DNA of 38,104 bases from Betaproteobacteria bacterium (lineage in GTDB: Bacteria; Pseudomonadota; Gammaproteobacteria; Burkholderiales; SG8-39). Location of the stretch: contig VBCH01000239.1 in NCBI GenBank assembly GCA_005884455.1, positions 1 through 38,104 of the forward strand, given 5' to 3'. This document shows, in pieces, positions 1 through 6,832 of this stretch (the stretch's first letter is position 1; each line of letters begins with the position of its first letter). The notes beneath the pieces are model-generated. The model was not told the DNA's origin. It saw nothing but the letters and a program-made list of their open reading frames with translations, and did not search any database. The translations under genes and the position numbers were made by a program.

Positions 1-142
1 GATTCCCACCAGCTGGAGCGACACTTCCATCGGCATCACGGTGAATCTCGGCAGCTTCTCCACCGGGCAGACGGCTTACCTGTTCGTGTTCGATTCCACC
101 GGCACACCCAGCGCTTCGGGCTTTCCCGTCACCGTGCAGTAG
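1..142 (+). CDS. C-terminal fragment of an unidentified, probably secreted protein
   Basis: An open frame enters from the left edge (codons in phase from base 2) and stops with TAG at 140-142, leaving 46 residues. They are rich in Ser, Thr, Gly and aromatic residues (for example the stretch AYLFVFDSTGTPSASG) with alternating hydrophobic positions. This looks like the last beta-strands of an extracellular immunoglobulin/fibronectin-type or similar beta-sandwich domain, but I do not recognise a family. The gene converges on mobA, so it is not part of the molybdenum operon. Function cannot be given from the fragment. Confidence 0.55.
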   Translation, partial: IPTSWSDTSIGITVNLGSFSTGQTAYLFVFDSTGTPSASGFPVTVQ

Positions 143-145
143 AAA

Positions 146-167
146 GCCCGGTTCGCCTCAGCCGGGC
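146..167 (-). terminator. Possible intrinsic terminator after moaA-fdhD-mobA
   Basis: GCCCGG at 146-151 pairs with CCGGGC at 162-167, extended by a G-U and an A-U pair around a 6-nt loop. Read on the minus strand the stem is followed by TTTCT, a short U-tract about 27 nt past the mobA stop. On the plus strand no T-run follows, so the signal mainly suits the minus-strand operon. The weak T-run limits confidence. Confidence 0.4.
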
Positions 168-193
168 GCGGGCAGATTGCGCCGCGGTGACGG

Positions 194-787
194 CTACATC
201 GTTCGCGGTGCGTTTTCCCAGGTTTGTAGCTCTTCGCGCGTGTTGATATTGGAGAACGCGTCCGGCTCGTCGTCGAAGCCGACCTCGACGACGTTGAGCG
301 TCGCGTACCACGCGTCGATCTTGCGCCCGCCATCTTTCAGGAAGTCGGTGAGGTGGTCGAGCACGCCGCGGCGTATGAGCGAGAACACCGGGTGGGGCTG
401 TTCGCCCGTCTTCGCAACGGCGAGTTCGGCGCCGGTTTCGTCGATCCGCTGGTACAGGCGCTCGATCAGATCCGCAGGCAGGAACGGCGAATCGCAGGGG
501 ACTGAGGCGAGAAACGGCCGTTTGGAAATGGAGAGTCCGGCGTGCAGTCCTGCGAGCGGGCCTGCGTACCCTCCGATCGCGTCGCTCACCACGCGCACGC
601 CGAAAGTCTTGTACTCCTCGTGATTCTGGTTGGCGTTGATGATGACGCCGCCGACCTGCGGTGCGAAGCGCTCGTACACGTGGTCGACGAGGCGCCTGCC
701 GCGAAACGTCTGCAGGCCCTTGTCCACCCCGCCCATGCGGCTGCCTTTGCCGCCCGCGAGGATCAGTCCGGTCACCGAGGACTGCAA
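194..787 (-). CDS. mobA: Molybdenum cofactor guanylyltransferase MobA
   Basis: MobA joins GMP from GTP to Mo-molybdopterin, giving the MGD/bis-MGD cofactor used by formate dehydrogenases of the DMSO-reductase superfamily; it is cytoplasmic. The 197-aa product has the N-terminal nucleotide-binding loop LAGGKGSRMGG (residues 10-20) followed by DKGL, a GGYAGPLAGLHAGL segment near 72-85, and the PCDSPFLP motif (97-104) that carries the metal-binding Asp of the family. Length matches E. coli MobA (about 194 aa). The called start is TTG at 787; a GTG four codons inside (775) is also possible, and neither has a good Shine-Dalgarno. It is last in moaA-fdhD-mobA, 13 nt after fdhD, next to the enzyme that needs its product. 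Confidence 0.92.
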   Translation of the reverse strand: MQSSVTGLILAGGKGSRMGGVDKGLQTFRGRRLVDHVYERFAPQVGGVIINANQNHEEYKTFGVRVVSDAIGGYAGPLAGLHAGLSISKRPFLASVPCDSPFLPADLIERLYQRIDETGAELAVAKTGEQPHPVFSLIRRGVLDHLTDFLKDGGRKIDAWYATLNVVEVGFDDEPDAFSNINTREELQTWENAPRTM

Positions 788-800
788 GGCGCGCTCGCCG

Positions 801-1652
801 CTACGCCACCATCGTCGGCGCGACGGTCTTCCTGAAGCGGTGCTTGCCGGTGAAGAGCAGGTAGTGTTTTCCGCCCGCCGCGCGGCCGATCATGGTGATC
901 CCGACCTTGTTGGCGATCTCGTGGCCCATCTTGGTGAGGCCCGAGCGGGAAACGAGGAAAGGGATGCGCATCTGCGCTGCCTTGATCACCATTTCCGAGG
1001 TGAGGCGCCCGGTGGTGTAGAAGATCTTGTCCGAGCCGTCCACGCCGTCGAGCCACATCTGTCCGGCGATCGCGTCCACGGCGTTGTGCCTGCCGACGTC
1101 CTCGACGAAGTAGAGGATCTCGACGCCGCCGGCGGTGTTGCTCGCCAGCGCGCAGCCGTGCACGGCGCCCGCCTCCTTGTAGATGGCTTCGTGGCGGCGC
1201 ACCGCGTCGAGCACGGCGTGCAGCGCATCTTCGGTGAGGGTCACGTCCTCGCGCAGCTTGATCGAGTCGACTTCTTCCATCAGGTCGCCGAACACCGTGC
1301 CCTGGCCGCAGCCGGTGGTGACGGTGCGTTTCTCCATCTTTTTTTCCAGCCCCTCGAGGGGCGCGTGCGTCGTGATCGCAACCGACGCCGTCTCCCAGTC
1401 CACCTGCACCGCGGCGATTTCGTCGACGGATTTCACCAGGCGCTGGTTGCGCAGGTAGCCGATGGCGAGCGCCTCGGGTGCCTGGCCGAGGGTCATCAGC
1501 GTGACGATTTCGCGCTTGTCCACGTAGAGCGTGAGCGGATGCTCGCCCGCTATCGGCGTCGGCACGGCCTCGCCGCGCTCGTTGATAGCCTCGACTTCGA
1601 AGGTGAGGGGCTTCGAAGCGTGGGTGAGCTTGAGGCGGTGCGGCGTCTTCAT
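801..1652 (-). CDS. fdhD: Formate dehydrogenase sulfur carrier FdhD
   Basis: FdhD passes sulfur from the cysteine desulfurase to bis-MGD so that formate dehydrogenase receives a sulfurated, active Mo site. The 283-aa product matches the family in length. It has the typical N-terminal beta region with [16 protein letters not shown] (52-67), the sulfur-carrier loop [12 protein letters not shown] with Cys115, a GCALAS stretch with Cys167, and the conserved C-terminal VGRHNAVD and TGRLTSEMV segments. E. coli FdhD has a CxxC loop (Cys121 and Cys124); here the second position is Gly118, so only Cys115 can carry the persulfide in this loop. Its start overlaps the moaA stop by 4 nt (ATGA), indicating translational coupling. 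The FDH that it serves lies on the other side of moaA. Confidence 0.95.
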   Translation of the reverse strand: MKTPHRLKLTHASKPLTFEVEAINERGEAVPTPIAGEHPLTLYVDKREIVTLMTLGQAPEALAIGYLRNQRLVKSVDEIAAVQVDWETASVAITTHAPLEGLEKKMEKRTVTTGCGQGTVFGDLMEEVDSIKLREDVTLTEDALHAVLDAVRRHEAIYKEAGAVHGCALASNTAGGVEILYFVEDVGRHNAVDAIAGQMWLDGVDGSDKIFYTTGRLTSEMVIKAAQMRIPFLVSRSGLTKMGHEIANKVGITMIGRAAGGKHYLLFTGKHRFRKTVAPTMVA

Positions 1653-2734
1653 CCGCCGATGTAGGACATCTCGATCTTGCGCAGCTTGGCCGTCTCCGCG
1701 GTGCGGATCTCGGAATAGCGGTCGGCTCGCGCCCGCCAGATGCGCGCGATTGCGTCCGAGATCTCCTCGTCGGAAGTGCCGCCGCGCAGCAGCCCGCGCA
1801 GGTCGTAGCCCGCCGTGGCGAAAAGGCAGGTATAGAGCATGCCCTCGGTGGAGAGGCGGGCACGAGTGCAGGTGCGGCAGAAGGCCTGCGTCACCGAGGA
1901 GATCACGCCGATCTCCCCGGACCCGTCCCGGTAGCGCCAGCGCTCGGCGACCTCCCCCGTGTAATTCGGCTCGACCGGCTCGAGGGGCATCTTCTCGCCG
2001 ATCATGCGGACGATCTCCGCCGAGGGAAGAACGTCGTCCATGCGCCAGCCGTTGGTCACGCCGACGTCCATGTACTCGATGAAGCGCACGATGTGGCCGC
2101 TGCCCTTGAAATAGCGCGCCATCGGGATGACGGAATCCTCGTTCGCGCCGCGCTTCACCACCATGTTGACTTTGATCGGCGCGAGCCCGGCGGCGGCGGC
2201 TGCATCGATGCCGTTCAGCACTTCGGAGACCGGGAAGTCGGCGTCGTTCATCCTGCGGAATACCGCCTCGTCCAGCGAGTCGAGGCTGACCGTGACGCGG
2301 GTGAGGCCCGCTGCTTTCAGCGCCCGCGCTTTTTTCGCGAGGACAGAGCCGTTAGTGGTGAGCGTAAGGTCGAGCCCTGGAATGTCGGCGAGCATCTCGA
2401 TCAGGCGCTCGAGGTTCCTGCGCAGGAGCGGCTCGCCGCCGGTCAGGCGGATTTTCTCGACTCCGTGGTCTTTGAAAACGCGCGCCAGCCGTGCGATCTC
2501 CTCGAAGCTCAGCAATTCGCTCTTCGGGAGAAACGCGTAGTCGGGGCCGAACACGTCGCGCGGCATGCAGTAGATGCAGCGGAAGTTGCATCGGTCCGTG
2601 ACCGAGATGCGCAGGTCGTGCAGCCTGCGGCCGAGCCTGTCCTGCGCCGAGCGCTCTGATCCACCCGATTCCCCCTTGGGAGGAAAGGGTTTTGTCCTGC
2701 GCCCGTCGTTGATGGGAATGACCCGGTCCGTCAT
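1649..2734 (-). CDS. moaA: GTP 3',8-cyclase MoaA (radical SAM)
   Basis: MoaA catalyses the first step of molybdopterin synthesis, rearranging GTP to 3',8-cyclo-GTP. The 361-aa product has the radical-SAM cluster CNFRCIYC (Cys49, Cys53, Cys56), the SAM-binding LTGGEPLLR (98-106), and the second, GTP-binding cluster as Cys286, Cys289 and Cys303 (CRTC followed by 13 residues and Cys). It ends in Ile-Gly-Gly, matching the essential C-terminal GG of MoaA. An N-terminal extension of about 35 residues precedes the [12 protein letters not shown] core. It is first in a minus-strand operon with fdhD and mobA and is divergent from the FDH operon. moaC, its usual partner, is absent from the window. Confidence 0.96.
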   Translation of the reverse strand: MTDRVIPINDGRRTKPFPPKGESGGSERSAQDRLGRRLHDLRISVTDRCNFRCIYCMPRDVFGPDYAFLPKSELLSFEEIARLARVFKDHGVEKIRLTGGEPLLRRNLERLIEMLADIPGLDLTLTTNGSVLAKKARALKAAGLTRVTVSLDSLDEAVFRRMNDADFPVSEVLNGIDAAAAAGLAPIKVNMVVKRGANEDSVIPMARYFKGSGHIVRFIEYMDVGVTNGWRMDDVLPSAEIVRMIGEKMPLEPVEPNYTGEVAERWRYRDGSGEIGVISSVTQAFCRTCTRARLSTEGMLYTCLFATAGYDLRGLLRGGTSDEEISDAIARIWRARADRYSEIRTAETAKLRKIEMSYIGG

Positions 2735-2805
2735 GGTTTGCGTAGCCGCATCATGAAATGCGGTTCATAATTCATCGTTCCTCAACCGCTGAGTATAGCC
2801 GCAAA
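2735..2805. promoter_or_regulatory. Divergent control region between moaA and the FDH operon, with an inverted repeat
   Basis: This 71-bp gap separates moaA (minus) from the DUF3305 gene (plus), so both operons must be controlled here. It holds a perfect inverted repeat, CCGCAT at 2746-2751 and ATGCGG at 2758-2763 with a 6-nt spacer, only 12 nt from the moaA start. A TATA-rich patch lies at 2793-2798. I could not place convincing paired -35/-10 hexamers or a clear Shine-Dalgarno for either gene. The dyad could be an operator, but the bound factor is unknown. Confidence 0.4.
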
Positions 2806-3282
2806 ATGCCTTACCCAAACCTCGCCATTGCGGTCGTCATGCAGCGCACGCAGCTCGACAACCGCTGGCAGTCGGAGAAATGGGAGCCGATCGGCGTGCT
2901 GACCGATTCGAGCGAACCCGGCTCGGCGGCGCGGGTGCTGCGGCAGGACAGCGTGAGCACGCAATGGCTGCATCCGGGGTTCAAGCTGGAACTCTTCCAC
3001 GACGAGTCGGAGGGGTATTACCTCAACCTGTACTCGCCGCAGCCCTACGTGTTCGTGAATTGGCTGGAGGAGGACGGAAAGGGCGCGCCGCAATCGGTGA
3101 CCGTGAGCTACAACGAAGCGGCGCGCCAGATGGATGGCGGAGCGCGCGTGGACGGCGTGCCGATGCCGGTCGAGTGGATTTCCTGGCTCGCCGAGTACGT
3201 CGAGAAGCACTACAAGCCCGAGGCGAAGAAGAAACGCAGCCGCCCGCCCTCGTTCAAGGGCGCGAAGAGAGACGCCGCGTGA
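2806..3282 (+). CDS. DUF3305 family protein, first gene of the formate dehydrogenase operon
   Basis: A 158-aa soluble protein with no signal peptide or membrane segment. It shows the features I associate with DUF3305: an N-terminal IAVVMQR-type strand, the segment DNRWQSEKWEPIGVL, HPGFKLELFHDESEGYYLNL, and a C-terminal WISWLAEYVEKHY. The tail is Lys/Arg-rich. DUF3305 genes occur beside DUF3306 and formate dehydrogenase genes in Shewanella and betaproteobacteria, and the role is unproven; an FDH maturation or regulatory role is inferred from position. I chose ATG 2806 because the conserved part begins there; an in-frame ATG at 2758 would place 16 unconserved residues over the divergent control region. 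Its stop overlaps the next start (GTGA). Confidence 0.8.
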   Translation: MPYPNLAIAVVMQRTQLDNRWQSEKWEPIGVLTDSSEPGSAARVLRQDSVSTQWLHPGFKLELFHDESEGYYLNLYSPQPYVFVNWLEEDGKGAPQSVTVSYNEAARQMDGGARVDGVPMPVEWISWLAEYVEKHYKPEAKKKRSRPPSFKGAKRDAA

Positions 3283-3842
3283 GCACGGGCAAGGAGCCGT
3301 TCCTGTCGCGCTGGTCGCGTCGCAAGCTCGATTCGGCGAAGGACCCGGTTGGGCCGCCGGAGGTTGCGCCCGAAACCAAGGCGCCACCGGCCACGGCCGT
3401 ACCCCCCGCGACCCGGCCGGCAGCGAAGACGGAATTGCCGCCCGTGGATACGCTCAAGGGACTCGCCTCCGAGTATCAGGATTTCTTGCGTCCCGGAGTG
3501 GACGAGAAGCTGCGCCAGTCCGCGCTCAAAAAACTCTTCCACGATCCGCATTTCAATGTGATGGACGGGCTCGACACGTACATCGACGACTATTCCAAGC
3601 CGGACCCGATTCCGCAGGAGATGCTGAAGTCGCTGAAGCAAGCGAACCGGCTGCTTTTCCCGGAGGATGCGGCGGAAAGGGACAGGGAGATCGAAGCCGA
3701 AACCGCCAGAGCGGCCGCGGCCGCGGGAAGCACGCCGGCGGCGGAAGCGCCCCCTCTCCAGGTTGCGGATGACCCGAGGATGGTGTCTGAGCCCGAGTCA
3801 CCTCCCACTCGGGATTCAAAGCCTCCGGCAAAGCCCGCCTGA
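3279..3842 (+). CDS. DUF3306 family protein
   Basis: A 187-aa soluble protein starting at GTG 3279, which overlaps the DUF3305 stop by 4 nt. It begins with the DUF3306-type FLSRWSRRKL segment (residues 7-16), followed by a Pro/Ala-rich linker (about 20-50). A compact helical part follows, with LKGLASEYQDFLRP, LKKLFHDPHFNVMDGLDTYIDDY and an LKQANRLLF helix. It ends in a low-complexity Ala/Pro/Glu tail. DUF3306 consistently accompanies DUF3305 and FDH genes; its biochemical role is not established. The two proteins are likely made in equal amounts and may work together. No cysteine motif or catalytic signature is visible. Confidence 0.78.
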   Translation: MSTGKEPFLSRWSRRKLDSAKDPVGPPEVAPETKAPPATAVPPATRPAAKTELPPVDTLKGLASEYQDFLRPGVDEKLRQSALKKLFHDPHFNVMDGLDTYIDDYSKPDPIPQEMLKSLKQANRLLFPEDAAERDREIEAETARAAAAAGSTPAAEAPPLQVADDPRMVSEPESPPTRDSKPPAKPA

Positions 3843-3851
3843 TCCCGCTTT

Positions 3852-5936
3852 ATGGCCTTAGACGACAAAACCCTGAAGCTGTGCAACTGCAACCGGACCA
3901 TGGCGCTGGACGCCAGGGCGCTGGCGGGAGCGCTCAAGCTCAAGGAGCCGATTGAAATCCACACGGAGCTGTGCCGCAAGCAGGTCGCGAGCTTCCACGG
4001 TGCGCTGAAGGACGAAGCCTGCGTGATCGCGTGCACGCAGGAAGCGCCGCTGTTCTCGGAGCTGGCGGATCAGGCGGGCTCCACCTCGGACATCAAATTC
4101 GTCAACATCCGCGAGCATGCGGGATGGTCGAAGGAGGGCGCGAAGGCCACGCCCAAGATCGCAGCGTTGCTGGCGCTCGCCGATCTGCCCGAAGCCGAAC
4201 CGGTCGCTGGCGTCTCTTACAGGTCGGGTGGCGAGCTGCTGATCGTCGGGCCGGCCGAAGCGGCGATTTCCTGGGCCGAAAAACTCGCCGGGCAGCTCGA
4301 CGTCAATGTATTGCTCACCACGGGGCGCGGCGGAGAGTTGCCCGCAGAGCGGCGCTACCCGGTGTGGTCTGGAAAAGTACAGTCGGTGAAAGGCTATCTC
4401 GGCGCGTTCGAGGTCGCCTGGCAGCAGGACAACGCAATCGATCTGGAAGTCTGCACGCGCTGCAACGCCTGCATCCACGCCTGCCCCGAACAGGCGATCG
4501 ACTTCTCCTACCAGATCGACACGGACAAGTGCAAGTCGCACCGCGAGTGCGTGAGAGCCTGTGGCGCGATCGGCGCCATAGACTTCGAGCGCGTCGAACG
4601 CGCGCGCAGCGAGCGCTTCGACATGGTGCTCGACCTTTCGCGCGATCCACTCGTCAAAACACCCCAGCCGCCCCAGGGCTATCTCGCGCCCGGCGATGAT
4701 CCGCTCGAGCAGGCGCTCGCGGCGGCGCAGCTTGCGCAGATGGTCGGCGAGTTCGAGAAGCCGCGTTTCTTCGCCTACAACGAGAAGATATGCGCCCACA
4801 GCCGCTCCAGCAAGATCGGCTGCAACCAGTGCATCGACGTGTGCTCGACTGCTGCCATCACGCCCGACGGCGATCACGTCAAGGTCGACCCCCATCTGTG
4901 CATGGGCTGCGGCGGCTGCGCGACCGTGTGCCCTTCAGGCGCCATGACCTACGCCTATCCGCGCGTGCCCGACTTCGGCGCGCGGCTGAAGCGCCTGCTT
5001 TCGGTCTACGCGCAGGCGGGCGGCAAGGACGCGTGCCTCCTGTTGCACGACGCGGGCGAGAGCCGCGCGCTCATCGCAAAGCTCGCGCGGCGCGGGACGG
5101 GCTTGCCCGCGCGTGCGATTCCGCTCGAAGTCCATCATCCCGCTTCGGTCGGCATCGACGTTCTGCTCGCAGCGCTCGCCTACGGGGCGAGCCAGGTGCT
5201 GGTACTCGCAACGCCAAAGGAAGCAGGCGAGTACGGCGACGCGCTGAAGAAGCAGATGGGTTTCGCAGAGACCATCGTCAACGCGCTCGGCTATGGCGGC
5301 GCCCATTTCATGCTGCTCGCGACCGACAGCGTTGCGGCGCTCGAGAAGGAGGTGTGGGCGCTCCAGCCGGCAGCGACGGCATCGAAGCCCGCGACCTACA
5401 ATCTAGCCGCCGAGAAGCGCACCACGCTCGAATTCGCGCTCGAACACCTCGCTAAGCTCGCACCCGAGCCTCAGGAGAGCATAGCGCTCGGCGCCGGAGC
5501 CCCGTACGGCCAGGTGCTCGTCAACAAGGAAACCTGCACGCTGTGCATGGCCTGCGTGGGCGCGTGTCCTGAATCGGCGCTGCATGACGGGCGCGACCAG
5601 CCGATGCTGAAATTCATCGAGCGCAACTGCGTGCAGTGCGGGCTGTGCGAGAAGACCTGTCCGGAAGGCGCGATCACGCTCGCGCCGCGCCTGCTGCTCA
5701 CCGCGCAGGCGAAGCAGGAGGTCGTCCTCAACGAAGCCGAGCCGTTCAACTGCGTGCGCTGCGGCAAGCCCTTCGGCACGCGGCAAATGGTAAGCAACAT
5801 GCTCGGCAAGCTCACCGGTCACTCGATGTTCGCGGGTGACGGCTCGCTGAAACGCCTTCAGATGTGCGGCGACTGCCGCGTGGTGGACATGATGGAAAAC
5901 AAGGACGAGATCTCGATACAGGACGTCAAGAAGTGA
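3852..5936 (+). CDS. Large multi-cluster 4Fe-4S protein linked to formate dehydrogenase, HdrA-like N-terminus
   Basis: A 694-aa cytoplasmic protein (no signal peptide) rich in iron-sulfur motifs, probably an electron carrier or maturation factor for the FDH. Cys11, Cys13, Cys41 and Cys61 plus VNIREHAGW near 90 resemble the N-terminal domain of HdrA. A poorly conserved nucleotide-binding-like stretch follows (GGELLIVGPAEAA). Ferredoxin motifs come next: Cys201/204/207/211 with Cys227/233/237, Cys314/324/327/331 with Cys350/353/356/360, and Cys562/565/568/572 with Cys593/596/599/603. A segment at about 380-490 recalls MvhD/FlpD but lacks its cysteines. Two CxxC pairs (634/637, 672/675) near the C-terminus could hold a metal. 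Homologous genes sit in betaproteobacterial FDH clusters, usually named only as ferredoxin-like. The stop overlaps the next gene (GTGA). Confidence 0.85.
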   Translation: MALDDKTLKLCNCNRTMALDARALAGALKLKEPIEIHTELCRKQVASFHGALKDEACVIACTQEAPLFSELADQAGSTSDIKFVNIREHAGWSKEGAKATPKIAALLALADLPEAEPVAGVSYRSGGELLIVGPAEAAISWAEKLAGQLDVNVLLTTGRGGELPAERRYPVWSGKVQSVKGYLGAFEVAWQQDNAIDLEVCTRCNACIHACPEQAIDFSYQIDTDKCKSHRECVRACGAIGAIDFERVERARSERFDMVLDLSRDPLVKTPQPPQGYLAPGDDPLEQALAAAQLAQMVGEFEKPRFFAYNEKICAHSRSSKIGCNQCIDVCSTAAITPDGDHVKVDPHLCMGCGGCATVCPSGAMTYAYPRVPDFGARLKRLLSVYAQAGGKDACLLLHDAGESRALIAKLARRGTGLPARAIPLEVHHPASVGIDVLLAALAYGASQVLVLATPKEAGEYGDALKKQMGFAETIVNALGYGGAHFMLLATDSVAALEKEVWALQPAATASKPATYNLAAEKRTTLEFALEHLAKLAPEPQESIALGAGAPYGQVLVNKETCTLCMACVGACPESALHDGRDQPMLKFIERNCVQCGLCEKTCPEGAITLAPRLLLTAQAKQEVVLNEAEPFNCVRCGKPFGTRQMVSNMLGKLTGHSMFAGDGSLKRLQMCGDCRVVDMMENKDEISIQDVKK

Positions 5937-6553
5937 GCTCGACCGTCACTCCGCTCGAATTCCACGCGCCCCTCATCCAGGAGGATGAGGCGCGCGCCGG
6001 ATACTACGCGCTGCTCGCGCGGCTGTTCTACGCGGGGCCCGACGCGGGCTTGCTCCGGACCATCGCGGGCTCCGCCGGGATCGCCACCGCCGGCGGCCGG
6101 CTGGACGGCCCGTGGAACGCTTTGGCGGCGGCGGCAGGGGCAACGGAAGCCGAGGCCGCTCGCCTGGAGTACGACGAACTCTTCGTCGGAACGGGCAAGG
6201 CCGAGGTGACGCCTTACGCGAGCTCCTATCTGGCTGCGACCGGACGGGAGAAAATCCTCGTCCGGCTGAAGCAGGACCTCGCCTCTCTCGGTTTGGGCAA
6301 GGCGGGCGCCGCCCGGGAGCCGGAGGATCACTTTGCCGGGCTCTTCGAAGTCATGAGACATTTGATTTCAGAGGGTTCGGACGATGCTGCGTTGCAAAAG
6401 CAGCGTGGCTTCTTCAGCGCTTACATCGAGCGCTCTTTCGAGGGATTTTGCCTTGCAGTGTCCGCCAACGAAAAGGCCAGGTTTTATAAGTACGTTTCCC
6501 ACTTTGCCTCGTCGTTTTTAGTGGTTGAACGCGAGGCCTTAAAGGTGTTCTAA
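5933..6553 (+). CDS. TorD/DmsD-family molybdoenzyme chaperone
   Basis: A 206-aa all-helical cytoplasmic protein of the TorD/DmsD family, which binds the Tat signal peptide of a molybdoenzyme and holds it until cofactor insertion. Diagnostic are YYALLARLFYAGPD near the N-terminus, LEYDELFVGTG, the PYASSYL motif, and the EDHFAGLFEVMRHLI helix that matches the conserved DH motif. The start is GTG 5933, overlapping the iron-sulfur gene stop by 4 nt; a longer in-frame opening upstream reads out-of-frame coding sequence. The client is almost certainly FdhA, two genes downstream, which carries a twin-arginine signal. A 55-nt gap follows before fdhX. Confidence 0.9.
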   Translation: MSSTVTPLEFHAPLIQEDEARAGYYALLARLFYAGPDAGLLRTIAGSAGIATAGGRLDGPWNALAAAAGATEAEAARLEYDELFVGTGKAEVTPYASSYLAATGREKILVRLKQDLASLGLGKAGAAREPEDHFAGLFEVMRHLISEGSDDAALQKQRGFFSAYIERSFEGFCLAVSANEKARFYKYVSHFASSFLVVEREALKVF

Positions 6554-6559
6554 TTCCCC

Positions 6560-6575
6560 ATGCAATAGCGTGCAT
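6560..6575. promoter_or_regulatory. Inverted repeat upstream of fdhX-fdhABC
   Basis: ATGCA (6560-6564) and TGCAT (6571-6575) form a perfect inverted repeat with a 6-nt spacer, in the only sizeable gap (55 nt) inside the FDH operon. Accessory genes lie before it and structural genes after it, so an internal promoter or operator is plausible. No good -35/-10 pair was found, and a 5-bp arm can arise by chance. Confidence 0.25.
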
Positions 6576-6608
6576 ATTTGGCGTTGATGATAGGAAGGAG
6601 ACCGCATT

Positions 6609-6815
6609 ATGAAAAATCAAACTAAATCCAGGCTCAGCCGCAGAAACTTCCTACTTGCAGTCGGCGCTGGCGGGGCCGCAACGGCCGCCGCGATCGCCAC
6701 TCAGGCGATCAACCCGGCCACCGCGCAGCCCGCGACGAACAACGACAAGAGGCGCGGCCGCGGCTATCAGGAAACTGCCCACGTCCGCAGTTACTACAAC
6801 ACCGCAAAAGTCTGA
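6609..6815 (+). CDS. Small Tat-signal protein of the FDH operon (FdhX-type)
   Basis: A 68-aa protein that is mostly a twin-arginine signal: SRRNFLLAVGAGGAA at residues 14-28, then an Ala-rich hydrophobic core, a likely cleavage after the TAQ stretch, and a short charged tail of about 28 residues (KRRGRGYQETAHVRSYYNTAKV). Such proteins, called FdhX in Shewanella, are encoded just before fdhA; their role is unproven. The tail's HVRSYY pattern is typical of them. A Shine-Dalgarno (AGGAAGGAG) lies 7-15 nt before ATG. It could assist Tat targeting of the FDH or be a small subunit; it has no metal ligands. Confidence 0.82.
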   Translation: MKNQTKSRLSRRNFLLAVGAGGAATAAAIATQAINPATAQPATNNDKRRGRGYQETAHVRSYYNTAKV

Positions 6816-6832
6816 CCCGAGGAGGCGCAACC

